A DNA stretch of 47,148 bases from Candidatus Saccharimonadota bacterium (GCA_013815785.1 JACDFO010000001.1:2973-50120); one strand, 5' to 3'; counted from the first letter of the stretch, positions 22,653-30,322 are shown. Notes: generated by a model from the sequence alone, not told the origin. Made by a program: numbers and translations.

Positions 22653-23069
22653 ATGAACGAATCGCCCGTACCGCAAAAAATAGTGATTGTCGAAGACAAT
22701 ACTGGCTTGGCAGAAATTTACCGCACTAGGCTAGAATTGATAGGCTATAGGTGTTTTGTGGCTTCCAATGGCCAACAAGCGCTCACGGTTATCGAAGAAC
22801 AGAAACCAGATCTAGTACTGCTTGACCTCATGATTCCGATTATTGCCGGAGATCAGGTTCTAGCAAAAATGCGTGCTAGCGAGTGGGGTAAAAATATTAG
22901 GGTATTTATAATTTCTAATCTAAATGAAGCCGACGCCACGGCAGGACTACGAGATTATGGAATCGAAGGCTATGCAGTTAAAGCAAACATGGTATATGAC
23001 GATATCGACAAGCTAGTTGATAAAATACTTACCCCTTCCACACAGCAAGAAAGCGTAAGTCTGGAGTAA
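22653..23069 (+). CDS. Single-domain response regulator
   Basis: Receiver (REC) domain protein, 138 residues, without an output domain. IVIVEDNTGLAEIYRTRLE carries the acidic pair (Glu14, Asp15), the phosphoacceptor is Asp58 in DLVLLDLMIP, Ser in FIISNLNE is the switch hydroxyl, and Lys in GYAVKANM completes the site. It acts by protein contact rather than DNA binding, with a histidine kinase that is not in this window. TAGAAT (22641-22646) ends 6 nt before the ATG, so the message may be leaderless. Confidence 0.93.
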   Translation: MNESPVPQKIVIVEDNTGLAEIYRTRLELIGYRCFVASNGQQALTVIEEQKPDLVLLDLMIPIIAGDQVLAKMRASEWGKNIRVFIISNLNEADATAGLRDYGIEGYAVKANMVYDDIDKLVDKILTPSTQQESVSLE

Positions 23070-23078
23070 GAATTTCGC

Positions 23079-23108
23079 CTGGAACGAGTGATTCGACCTA
23101 CGTTCCAG
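23079..23108 (+). other. Hairpin after the response regulator
   Basis: CTGGAACG (23079-23086) pairs with CGTTCCAG (23101-23108), loop 14 nt. It lies 10 nt after the stop; no T run follows, so it is a possible rho-type or RNA-stabilising hairpin rather than a clear intrinsic terminator. Confidence 0.5.
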
Positions 23109-23217
23109 AGGCCCGAAACTTCACTTTTAACAACGAGTTGCCATCGGAAGATTTCCTTGCTAAATGCCACAGGCATTTCTCGCCCCAATCTTTTTCGGGT
23201 GTTCGAATCCACTCAAG

Positions 23218-23257
23218 CAGAATAAAAGCACCGACAAATGCCAATGCTTTTATTCTG
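23218..23257 (-). terminator. Hairpin directly after tRNA-Gln
   Basis: A perfect 13-bp inverted repeat, CAGAATAAAAGCA (23218-23230) and TGCTTTTATTCTG (23245-23257), loop 14 nt. On the minus strand its first two bases coincide with the last two of the encoded CCA of the tRNA. The T run lies inside the 3' arm. Likely terminates or delimits the tRNA transcript. Confidence 0.55.
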
Positions 23258-23329
23258 GCTGGGGATGAGGGATTCGAACCCCCGATCGCGGAACCAGAAT
23301 CCGCTGCCTTACCACTTGGCCAATCCCCA
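23256..23329 (-). tRNA. tRNA-Gln (anticodon CTG)
   Basis: Complete cloverleaf: acceptor TGGGGAT/ATCCCCA, D arm with GGCC..GGC, anticodon stem GCGGA/TCCGC with loop TTCTGGT (anticodon CTG, reads CAG), T arm with TTCGAAT, discriminator G and an encoded CCA (23256-23258). G73 and this acceptor fit tRNA-Gln. A TATAAT box lies upstream at 23343-23348. Confidence 0.95.
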
Positions 23330-23342
23330 CTAACAGATGGTG

Positions 23343-23348
23343 ATTATA
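23343..23348 (-). promoter_or_regulatory. -10 box of tRNA-Gln
   Basis: TATAAT on the minus strand, 13 nt before the tRNA 5' end. The -35 region has no good match. Confidence 0.5.
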
Positions 23349-23384
23349 CTGAACTTTTACTGTATGTACTACTCTTAGTTTGTA

Positions 23385-24077
23385 TTACGGAGTTACAGTA
23401 AAGAAGCCAGCTATTTCAGCTTTTATGTGATCGTGGAATTGATAACTACCCGCTTCGGAAAGTGTTATGGATTTGCTTCGTCCTTTTCGAACTATGAGTT
23501 CGTCTTCTCCGGCATACGATCCATGGTCGGGGTGTGTCCCAAATGTAATTTCTCTTGCCTCGTCATCCTCATTGATAAAGGTCAGAGTATCGCATTTACT
23601 CGCCAGTGTCTGCAATGGACTTACTTGGCTGTTTTTGATTGTGACCTTGTGATTGTCGTGTTGTCCTTGGCATGCCCCTGTCTTTTCTCCACCTATTTGA
23701 TAGATACCCTCATCATTTGTAAGCTTCTTTGTCTGATCATGAGGTAGCATGTTGTAATTGAGATTATTTATAATCATTATAGAGCCTCCTACGACAATCA
23801 GAATAATACCTACCGTCCCTATAAAGAAGAATAAATTCCAATTTGGTTTTGGTCCTCGCCCCAAATGTAAGAAGAATGTTATTTGAATAATCATTTGCAA
23901 CACAGCAATTCCAATAATTGTCGCTAACAGCAGATTGCCGGAAATAGTGCGGTTTACAACTAGATAATAGGGTATGAACGTGAATACCAAAGATAGTACA
24001 AAACCGATTACGTAAGACCTCATAGTACCGTGCTCGTGACTTGGCTTACTGATAGTGTTGCGTGATGGGTGACTCAT
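23385..24077 (-). CDS. cyoD: Cytochrome o ubiquinol oxidase subunit IV fused to a cupredoxin-like domain
   Basis: 230 residues, about twice the normal CyoD length. Residues 1-108 are CyoD: a cytoplasmic HxH-containing N-terminus, then three membrane helices (about 21-41, 47-71, 81-104), with ITFFLHLG typical of the subunit. Residues about 138-230 form an extracytoplasmic beta-rich cupredoxin-like domain: FGTHPDHGSYAG (His182, His185) and GSYQFHDHIKAEIAGFFTV (His215, His217). The Cys of a type-1 copper site is replaced by Asp (FHDH), so a colourless His-based copper site, or none, is expected. The ATG at 24077 overlaps the cyoC stop by ATGA, confirming the start. The fusion is unusual; it may deliver or sense copper at the oxidase or replace a CyoA function. 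Confidence 0.88.
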   Translation of the reverse strand: MSHPSRNTISKPSHEHGTMRSYVIGFVLSLVFTFIPYYLVVNRTISGNLLLATIIGIAVLQMIIQITFFLHLGRGPKPNWNLFFFIGTVGIILIVVGGSIMIINNLNYNMLPHDQTKKLTNDEGIYQIGGEKTGACQGQHDNHKVTIKNSQVSPLQTLASKCDTLTFINEDDEAREITFGTHPDHGSYAGEDELIVRKGRSKSITLSEAGSYQFHDHIKAEIAGFFTVTP

Positions 24078-24676
24078 ACAAAAGCCTTCAGATACACAAT
24101 GGTGAAAATAAATATCCAGACGATATCTAGAAAGTGCCAAAATAGACTGAGTAATGCAAGCTTGCGTACTAGGTGTGAGTTAAGCCCTCGCCGAATGACA
24201 TATACCAAAGTAATCGCCATCCACAGCAAGCCAGAGGTGATGTGTAAACCGTGTGTTCCCACAAGTACAAAGAAAGAGGACAGGAAGGCATTGCTGCGCA
24301 AGGTATGGCCCTCGTGTATTAACTCTGTAAATTCGTACAGCTCCAAACCCAAAAATGCCAGTCCCAGTATAAATGTAACGCCGAACCACAGCAGTGTCAG
24401 ATTTTTTTTGCCACCTCGTGCCGCAATCATGCCAATTCCGCAGGTAAAGCTACTCGTAAGCAGAATAAGGGTTCCAGTCAGTGCAAGTGGCAGGCTGAAG
24501 AGTTCACGTCCCGACTCTCCACCCAGCGTTTTGCCGTGCAATACCGCATACACTGCGAACAGAACTGCAAACATCAAAAGATCTGTCATAAGATAAACCC
24601 AAAAACCAAACATAACTCTATCGTTGGCTTCTGCTTCGTGATCTACCATGTGAGCTGTCTCGTGATTTGTTACCAT
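24074..24676 (-). CDS. cyoC: Cytochrome o ubiquinol oxidase subunit III
   Basis: Membrane subunit of the bo3-type heme-copper oxidase, 200 residues, five hydrophobic helices as in E. coli CyoC. The start (MVTNHETAHMVDHEAEANDR) and FGFWVYLMTDLLMFAVLFAVYAVL, then ELYEFTELIHEGHTLRSNAFLSSFF and VGTHGLHITSGLLWM (the conserved THGxH) identify subunit III. I chose the ATG at 24676, which overlaps the cyoB stop by 7 nt; the frame continues upstream inside cyoB. It overlaps cyoD by 4 nt. Confidence 0.95.
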   Translation of the reverse strand: MVTNHETAHMVDHEAEANDRVMFGFWVYLMTDLLMFAVLFAVYAVLHGKTLGGESGRELFSLPLALTGTLILLTSSFTCGIGMIAARGGKKNLTLLWFGVTFILGLAFLGLELYEFTELIHEGHTLRSNAFLSSFFVLVGTHGLHITSGLLWMAITLVYVIRRGLNSHLVRKLALLSLFWHFLDIVWIFIFTIVYLKAFV

Positions 24677-26763
24677 TTGCGCCACCGTTTGTTCCGTATT
24701 ACATCCTTCGCAAAGCCAAACACAATACCAATAAGTTGCCACAGACCCATATCTTCATCTGTATCATCATGCTTCTCAGGCCGAGAAACTGCCAAATCTT
24801 TACGTGCTCTAGTCTCTTCAAGTTGCTGAACTTCGGCGGCAGTAATGGTATATTCGGGGTGCTCGTTGAAGCCACGAACAACAAAGACAACAATTATGCC
24901 AATTATCGAGACAGCAACCAGCCAAATAATCTCCCAAACAAAGCCAAAACCGACCAGAAAGGCAAAGATGGAAATATATATACCGGCAGCCGTATTCTTA
25001 GGCATATGAATATCCTCATAAGCGGGTTTAGGCAATTTATGGTGCTTCTTTTCCCAAAATGCATCGCGAGTTGTAATGTGTGGGATAACGGTGAAATTAT
25101 AAAACTGTGGTGGCGATGCGGTAGCCCATTCTAGGGTTCGTCCATTCCAGGGATCGCCAGTCGTATCACGCAAGCGATTCTTTTGAATAAAGCTTGCCAA
25201 GATTTGGGCAAGTTGCAGAGCCACACCGATGGCGATAATAATGCCGCCGATTAGCATGAGCACGAAAAATGGCTGCCACCCAGTCGAAGCATCGTAGTGG
25301 TCGAGCCTTCTAGTAGCTCCCAACATCCCCAGAATGTACATAGGAATGAAGGACATACAAAAGCCAATCATCCAGCACCAAAACGCGTACCGACCAATTC
25401 GCTCATTGAGCTTAAGACCTGTGAACTTTGGAAACCAGTACGTAATTGCGCAAAAGATGCCAAAAAGCACGCCGCCAATAACCATGGAATGGAAATGTGC
25501 CACAAGGAATAGACTATTGTGTAGCTGAAAGTCGACAGGTGGCACCGCCAACATAACACCGGCGATACCCCCGATCGCAAATATAACTACAAAACCCAGG
25601 AACCACAGCATCGGTGTATCAAACCGTATTCGCCCCTTGTACATCGTGGCAATCCAGGTAAACACCAGTACTGATGTTGGTATCGCAATTATCATGGTCA
25701 TAACCCCAAAAAACGCATTTACGTTCGCACCCGCACCCATTGTAAAGAAGTGGTGCAACCACACAGATAGAGCCAGCACCGAGACACCAATCATTCCTAG
25801 CACATTCGAGGTGTAGCTGGCTATGGCTTTTCGGCTGAAAGTTGAAACTACTTCAGAAAACACACCGAAGGCTGGCAACATCAGGATATACACTTCCGGG
25901 TGCCCCCACATCCAGATGAGATTGGTATACATCATTGGGTCACCGCCACCTAGGGTTGTAAAGAAGTGTGTGCCCAAATACCGATCAAAAAACACGAGGA
26001 AAAGTGTTGCGGTAAGCAAGGGGAACACTGTTACTGCCATAATCATGCTACATAGTGATCCCCAAGTAAACATCGGCATTTTCCACAGAGTCATGCCGGG
26101 TGCGCGCATCTTTAGAATCGTCATAATAAAATTAATAGCGCCAAGCGTTGTCCCAATGCCAGAAATCTGCAGGCTCCATATCCAGTAATCCACACCCACT
26201 CCAGGACTAAACTCTTTTCCAGACAATGGGGCAACCGCTAGCCAACCGGTCGCGGCATATTCGCCGCCGAAAAGAAAGAACATGTTCACCATCACTACCC
26301 CCGCAACAAACAACCAAAAACCCAAGGTGTTTAAAAAGGGCGAAGCGAGGTCACGGGCGCCAATCTGGAGTGGCACGATGTAGTTTATAAGCCCAAAAAT
26401 AAAGCCCATGGCCACGAAGAAAACCATGATATTGCCATGAGCAGTAAAAATCTGTTGATAGTGATCGGCGGACAGGTAGCCCTGGGAAGAACCAGAAGAG
26501 AGAGCTTGTTGGAGCCAGAGCATAATAGCATCTAGGCCTCCACGTATCAGCATAAATCCTGAGACGAAAAAATACATGATGCCAATCTTCTTTGGATCAA
26601 CAGACGTCAACCAGTCATTCCAGAGCCACTTCCAGCGTTTTAGACGGGTGATTATAAGTGCTGTGATTATGACTAATAGGATAAATGATATTGATCCAGC
26701 AATCGTAAACCATTCATGTGGGAGAGCGTTCCCATCTAATTTCCCAAGCAGCAGTTCCTTCAT
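24670..26763 (-). CDS. cyoB: Cytochrome o ubiquinol oxidase subunit I
   Basis: Catalytic subunit, reduces oxygen to water at the heme o3-CuB centre and pumps protons. 697 residues, about 14-15 membrane helices. Visible ligands: His109 (AHGNIM, low-spin heme), His288 with Glu290 and Tyr292 in WGHPEVYILM (CuB, proton-loading Glu and cross-linked Tyr), His337-His338 (LHHFFTMG, CuB), His423 and His425 (VAHFHSMV, hemes). Asp138 in QIGARDLASP is the D-channel entrance. The HPEVYIL motif marks an A1-type oxidase. The ATG overlaps the cyoA stop (TAATG). All key residues are present, so the enzyme should be active. Confidence 0.97.
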   Translation of the reverse strand: MKELLLGKLDGNALPHEWFTIAGSISFILLVIITALIITRLKRWKWLWNDWLTSVDPKKIGIMYFFVSGFMLIRGGLDAIMLWLQQALSSGSSQGYLSADHYQQIFTAHGNIMVFFVAMGFIFGLINYIVPLQIGARDLASPFLNTLGFWLFVAGVVMVNMFFLFGGEYAATGWLAVAPLSGKEFSPGVGVDYWIWSLQISGIGTTLGAINFIMTILKMRAPGMTLWKMPMFTWGSLCSMIMAVTVFPLLTATLFLVFFDRYLGTHFFTTLGGGDPMMYTNLIWMWGHPEVYILMLPAFGVFSEVVSTFSRKAIASYTSNVLGMIGVSVLALSVWLHHFFTMGAGANVNAFFGVMTMIIAIPTSVLVFTWIATMYKGRIRFDTPMLWFLGFVVIFAIGGIAGVMLAVPPVDFQLHNSLFLVAHFHSMVIGGVLFGIFCAITYWFPKFTGLKLNERIGRYAFWCWMIGFCMSFIPMYILGMLGATRRLDHYDASTGWQPFFVLMLIGGIIIAIGVALQLAQILASFIQKNRLRDTTGDPWNGRTLEWATASPPQFYNFTVIPHITTRDAFWEKKHHKLPKPAYEDIHMPKNTAAGIYISIFAFLVGFGFVWEIIWLVAVSIIGIIVVFVVRGFNEHPEYTITAAEVQQLEETRARKDLAVSRPEKHDDTDEDMGLWQLIGIVFGFAKDVIRNKRWRKW

Positions 26764-27683
26764 TAGTGTTTTGCCTCATATATTGCCGGACGCTGTGTAT
26801 GTGATCCTGCGTATTTCGTGAGTACTCTATCGTATAAGCCTTTTGTGTAAGCCGAGTAGACTGCCACCGAATTGTTTTCGCTAGGCTCGAGTACACCGTC
26901 GTATGTGGCGGTATCAAGCACTTCGGGTGACTGTTTTACTTCCTGTACCCAGCGGTAAAAATCATCCATATTACTGGCACGGGCAGTAAATTTCATTCCG
27001 GAAAAGCCAGCACCATTTATCTCGGCCGAGCTGCCCGGGTAATCTCCAGGTGTATCAGCAATTAAGTTAAGCCGATTGACATGTCCGGTCATCGAATACA
27101 GTTGGCCGCCAAGATTCGGAATCCAGAATGAACTCATCGGTGCTTCATCGGCTGTTAAATCAAATTGCACCGGTGTGTCTAGGGGAACTTGGACAAAATT
27201 AACGGTCGCAATATTATAGTCGGGATATATAAATAACCACTTCCAACGCATTGATACAACTTGGATTCTGATTGGTTTGGCATCAGCAGCGATTGTTTTT
27301 TGGGGGACAAGCCTATGGGTAGCGGACCACATGATAACAGCGAGCACAAGCATAAAAGCAGTCGGTATTGACCACATGCTTAAGTCAAGAAGTTTGCTAT
27401 GACGGGTACCAGAATGATGGATTGTTTTCTGGTTTGATTCGCGATATTTCCAAGCTATAAAAAAAACTAGAAAAAGTGTAGGCAAGGCAATCACTAGTAA
27501 TACTATTATTGTAAGTAACATGAGATCAAGTTGCGCTTGAGCAATCAGGCCTTTTGGGTTAAAGAGTGCCACGTTTTTGCCACGCAAAAGAAATGCTAAA
27601 AGCAACCCGAAGCTAGCTAGTCCTAGTAGGATAAGCAGTAAAAGCCCACCTGGACTATGCTTTTTTTTGTTTATTTTTGACAT
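26763..27683 (-). CDS. cyoA: Cytochrome o ubiquinol oxidase subunit II
   Basis: Quinol-oxidase type subunit II, 306 residues. Two membrane helices (about 13-33 and 55-77) are followed by an extracytoplasmic cupredoxin-fold domain: VSMRWKWLFIYPDYNIATVN, FWIPNLGGQLYSMTG and GAGFSGMKF. The CuA cysteines of cytochrome c oxidases are absent, so it oxidises quinol, not cytochrome c. E. coli CyoA is a lipoprotein, but no lipobox Cys is present here. First gene of cyoABCD; a Fur/PerR-like palindrome overlaps its promoter at 27711-27725. Confidence 0.95.
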   Translation of the reverse strand: MSKINKKKHSPGGLLLLILLGLASFGLLLAFLLRGKNVALFNPKGLIAQAQLDLMLLTIIVLLVIALPTLFLVFFIAWKYRESNQKTIHHSGTRHSKLLDLSMWSIPTAFMLVLAVIMWSATHRLVPQKTIAADAKPIRIQVVSMRWKWLFIYPDYNIATVNFVQVPLDTPVQFDLTADEAPMSSFWIPNLGGQLYSMTGHVNRLNLIADTPGDYPGSSAEINGAGFSGMKFTARASNMDDFYRWVQEVKQSPEVLDTATYDGVLEPSENNSVAVYSAYTKGLYDRVLTKYAGSHTQRPAIYEAKH

Positions 27684-27710
27684 TAGCCTGACACCATCAG
27701 GATATAACCA

Positions 27711-27725
27711 TTATCATAATGATAA
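27711..27725. promoter_or_regulatory. Fur/PerR-type palindrome before cyoA
   Basis: TTATCATAATGATAA is a perfect 7-1-7 inverted repeat, the architecture of Fur, PerR and Zur boxes (PerR box TTATAATnATTATAA, one change per half). It lies 28 nt before the cyoA start and overlaps the predicted -10 box, where a bound repressor would block transcription. A Fur-family regulator is encoded at 37773-38189. Binding is inference. Confidence 0.6.
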
Positions 27726-27750
27726 CTATAACATGTTCCTCTTTAGTCAA
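27722..27750 (-). promoter_or_regulatory. Promoter of cyoABCD
   Basis: On the minus strand TTGACT (27745-27750), 17-nt spacer, AGTTAT (27722-27727); overlapping -10 variants TATAGT and TAGTTA also exist at shorter spacings. The -35 is clear, the -10 ambiguous. Confidence 0.5.
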
Positions 27751-27774
27751 GAACCCTTTCCATGACAGTTATTA

Positions 27775-27783
27775 TGGTACAAT
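27775..27783 (+). promoter_or_regulatory. Extended -10 promoter of cyoE
   Basis: TGG plus TACAAT (27778-27783). It lies about 83 nt before the cyoE GTG start, leaving a leader of about 75 nt. Confidence 0.5.
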
Positions 27784-27865
27784 TCAAAGGTATAAATATG
27801 GATATAAAAACACTGGTTTGCATTTGGTTTGGGTTCGCCATGGAACAAGTAGGAATATATAGATA

Positions 27866-28738
27866 GTGTCAAAAGAGAGTGTTTTTAAACGATATTACTC
27901 ACTTACCAAACCTGGAGTGCTCTACGGTAATGCATTAACTGCTGCATCCGGTTTCTTGCTCGCTAGCAGGGGTGATATAAACCTTTGGTTATTTGTTAGT
28001 GCTCTTATGGGTACTACGCTAGTTATTGCTTCAGCGTGTGTCATTAATAATTACCTCGACCAAGATATCGATAAGTTGATGGCTCGGACAAAAAAAAGAG
28101 CCTTGGTTGAAGGGTCGGTCAAGGGGAGTAATGCAGTAATATTTGGTACGTCGCTTGGTGTCATAGGTATTCTCATTCTGTACATATACACGAACCTATT
28201 AGTAGTTGGTATTGGCATCATTGGTTTTGTGGATTACGTAGTTTTATATGGCATGTTGTCAAAGCGCTTGTCTTATCATGGAACATTGGTGGGCAGTGTA
28301 TCTGGCGCCGCACCGATTTTGGCTGGTTATGTAGCTGCTGCGGGTGCACTCGATGCAGGTGCTGTAATAGTCTTTGCTGTTCTTTTTCTATGGCAGATGC
28401 CCGAGTTTTACTCGATTGCAGTCTATCGAAGAAATGAATACAGGGCCGCTAATATTCCCGTTATAACTGTTGTAAAAGGAATTGAGCATACCAAAAAACA
28501 AATCATAGCCTATACGATTGCTTTTGTTGCAGCCACGCTGGCATTACCTGCCTTCGGATATGCAGGATATAGCTATTGGGTTGTTATGACATTGCTAGGA
28601 GCGTATTGGCTTAATCATGGTATCAAGGGGCTTAAAGCAACTGATAACAATGCATGGGCTCGCAAGATGTTTAAAATTTCACTCATAATTTTGTTAGTGT
28701 TCTCAGTGATGATTTCAATTGATGCTTGGATACCATAA
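27866..28738 (+). CDS. cyoE: Heme O synthase (protoheme IX farnesyltransferase)
   Basis: Adds a farnesyl group to heme B, making the heme O used by the cyo oxidase. 290 residues, about eight membrane helices, UbiA fold. The catalytic motif NNYLDQDIDKLMARTKKRAL is near residues 68-87, and the second, weaker aspartate-type region VYRRNEYRAANIPVITVV near 188-205. GTG start at 27866. Divergent from cyoABCD, it completes the oxidase locus; no heme A synthase is seen, which fits a bo3-type enzyme. Confidence 0.93.
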   Translation: MSKESVFKRYYSLTKPGVLYGNALTAASGFLLASRGDINLWLFVSALMGTTLVIASACVINNYLDQDIDKLMARTKKRALVEGSVKGSNAVIFGTSLGVIGILILYIYTNLLVVGIGIIGFVDYVVLYGMLSKRLSYHGTLVGSVSGAAPILAGYVAAAGALDAGAVIVFAVLFLWQMPEFYSIAVYRRNEYRAANIPVITVVKGIEHTKKQIIAYTIAFVAATLALPAFGYAGYSYWVVMTLLGAYWLNHGIKGLKATDNNAWARKMFKISLIILLVFSVMISIDAWIP

Positions 28739-28755
28739 GAGGTATAATCACATTT

Positions 28756-29019
28756 ATGACATTGCTTATTCACATATCGGTTGCGCTAGTAAGTTTGTTA
28801 ATAAGTACGCTAGTTTATATCTCTCCTTCTAGAACAAAACTTCATATTTCGTCTGGTCTGATTTTTATGACTTTAGCGAGCGGCACATATTTGGTAGTGA
28901 GTACACACTCACCTCTGCTAAGAGCCTGTACCATGGGTCTGATGTATACCGGCGTCAGCTTATTTGCGGTCATATCAGCACGAAATAAACTTGCCAGTAT
29001 CCAGATCTCACATAACTAA
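28756..29019 (+). CDS. Small three-helix membrane protein
   Basis: Unrecognised, 87 residues, with hydrophobic segments near residues 3-22, 36-51 and 60-76. I chose the ATG at 28756, which follows GAGG by about 13 nt; a TTG at 28726 inside cyoE would add ten residues. It is only 17 nt after cyoE and probably co-transcribed, so an accessory role in the oxidase is possible but unproven. Confidence 0.6.
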   Translation: MTLLIHISVALVSLLISTLVYISPSRTKLHISSGLIFMTLASGTYLVVSTHSPLLRACTMGLMYTGVSLFAVISARNKLASIQISHN

Positions 29020-29052
29020 TATAGGTACAATCATAAGCCAAAGACTTTATGC

Positions 29053-29080
29053 TTGCAGTCTTTGAAAAGCATGTTATTAT
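29053..29080 (+). promoter_or_regulatory. Promoter of the riboswitch-metK unit
   Basis: TTGCAG (29053-29058), 16-nt spacer, TATTAT (29075-29080). An alternative pair is TTGAAA (29062-29067) with TAACTT after 17 nt. Either starts just before the SAM-clan aptamer. Confidence 0.5.
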
Positions 29081-29106
29081 AGAATAACTTTAACAACGTA
29101 ACAATA

Positions 29107-29267
29107 TAAAGAGTGCAGCGAGAGACCTAGCTTGTCGACCTGCCAGCAACCTGTTTATTTAGAATAAGGTGCTCCATCTAGCCCGCCTGGCGGGAAAGAT
29201 ACGATTGCGTATGACATCCGCGCATTTTACATCCTTTCCGCCGCTCGCAGGCAGAAAGGATATTTTT
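29107..29267 (+). promoter_or_regulatory. SAM-clan riboswitch (SAM-IV or SAM-I/IV-like) with SD-sequestering switch
   Basis: Core elements in order: GAGTGCAGCGA, P2 stem GCAG (29115-29118) with CTGC (29140-29143), the conserved GCAACC (29146-29151), P3 with TTATT/AATAA, and GGTGCTCC (29168-29175). The P2 loop CTAG (29127-29130) can pair with CTAG at 29178-29181, the expected pseudoknot. A closing P1 helix is not evident by eye. Downstream, 29231-29242 can pair either with 29189-29200 or with 29250-29261, which contains the Shine-Dalgarno AAAGGA (29255-29260); each pairing is 11 of 12 bases. A CCCGC-CTG-GCGGG hairpin (29182-29194) competes for the first strand. This suggests SAM-dependent block of translation. 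Confidence 0.75.
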
Positions 29268-30299
29268 ATGTCAATAAAAAAACGTGGACTAATCGAAAGG
29301 TTGAGTGAGGGCACGGTTTTATGTGCTGAGGGTTATATTTTTGAACTGGAAAGACGCGGCTACCTCAAGGCAGGTGCTTTTGTACCAGAAGTTGTGCTTG
29401 AGCATCCAGAAGTCGTCGAACAGCTTCATAAAGAATTCTTACGAGCTGGCAGCGATGTTTTAGTTGCATTGACTTACTATGCACACCGGCAAAAGTTGAA
29501 AGTAATTGGGCGTGAGAATGACTTAGAGTTATTGAACCGCCAGGCTATACGAATCGCTAAGCGAGTAGCCGGTAAGCATGATGTGTTAATTGCGGGAAAC
29601 ATTTGCAACACCTGGGTATATGAGCCAAATAATGCGGCAGCCGCAGAGGAGGTACGACGCCAGTACACTGAGCAACTGGCTTGGGCAAAAGAAGAAGGAA
29701 TAGACTTTGTATTGGCTGAAACTATTGAATATGTTGGCGAGGCAATAATAGCGCTTGAGGTCATAAAAAGCTTTGGGTTTGAGGCGGTTATTAACTTTAC
29801 CCCAATTTACGAACAGAGCAAAGATGGATACGACTGGATAGAGGCATGCAAAATCTTAACGACTAATGGTGCAGATGTCGTTGGCTTTAACTGTGCACGT
29901 GGCCCGGAAACGATACTCGGTTTAGGTAAAAAGCTAAGAAGTAGAATCGAAGGAGAGGTTGCCCTAGTGCCAGTTCCATATCGTACGACTGATGAGAAGC
30001 CTGCTTTTGAGTTCCTTGAACGATTAGATGGCAGCAGCGCCTATACCCTTGGTTTGGATCAGCACTTTATAGACCGTGATGAAGCAGCACAGTTTGCTGT
30101 TCAAGCAAAAAATTTGGGCGTCAATTTTATAGGATTATGTTGTGGTGCCGGGCCTCATCATATTCGGGCGATGGCAGAAGCATTAGGAAAAAATGCGGCC
30201 GCAAGTCAGTATTCTCCAGATATGAGTCAGCATGGTTTATTGGGAATCAAGTCAGTCGCCTCAAAGAACGAAAAGATAATTTTAAGCCAACGACAGTAA
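29268..30299 (+). CDS. Homocysteine S-methyltransferase family protein
   Basis: Zinc-dependent transfer of a methyl group to homocysteine, giving methionine. 343 residues. The zinc-binding cysteines are all present: Cys209 in VVGFNCARGPETIL and Cys291-Cys292 in GLCCGAGPHHIRAM. The overall pattern resembles betaine-homocysteine or S-methylmethionine type enzymes; the methyl donor is not evident. The ATG at 29268 follows AAAGGA by 7 nt; an upstream in-frame start at 29169 lies inside the riboswitch and is rejected. It is followed by metK after 23 nt, so the SAM-clan riboswitch controls methionine and SAM synthesis together. Confidence 0.92.
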   Translation: MSIKKRGLIERLSEGTVLCAEGYIFELERRGYLKAGAFVPEVVLEHPEVVEQLHKEFLRAGSDVLVALTYYAHRQKLKVIGRENDLELLNRQAIRIAKRVAGKHDVLIAGNICNTWVYEPNNAAAAEEVRRQYTEQLAWAKEEGIDFVLAETIEYVGEAIIALEVIKSFGFEAVINFTPIYEQSKDGYDWIEACKILTTNGADVVGFNCARGPETILGLGKKLRSRIEGEVALVPVPYRTTDEKPAFEFLERLDGSSAYTLGLDQHFIDRDEAAQFAVQAKNLGVNFIGLCCGAGPHHIRAMAEALGKNAAASQYSPDMSQHGLLGIKSVASKNEKIILSQRQ

Positions 30300-30322
30300 G
30301 TAACACTATTAGGAGAATTAAT

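Noticed and set aside
23188..23215. Second T-arm-like sequence GGGTGTTCGAATC on the plus strand
   Set aside because: No matching acceptor or anticodon arms; the stem needs an 8-nt loop. Probably chance similarity.
26763..27683. Cytochrome c oxidase subunit II (CuA) for cyoA
   Set aside because: The CuA cysteines are missing; the pattern FWIPNLGGQLYSM and GAGFSGMKF is that of quinol oxidase.
29169..29267. N-terminal extension of the homocysteine methyltransferase
   Set aside because: It lies in the riboswitch expression platform; the ATG at 29268 has the Shine-Dalgarno site.
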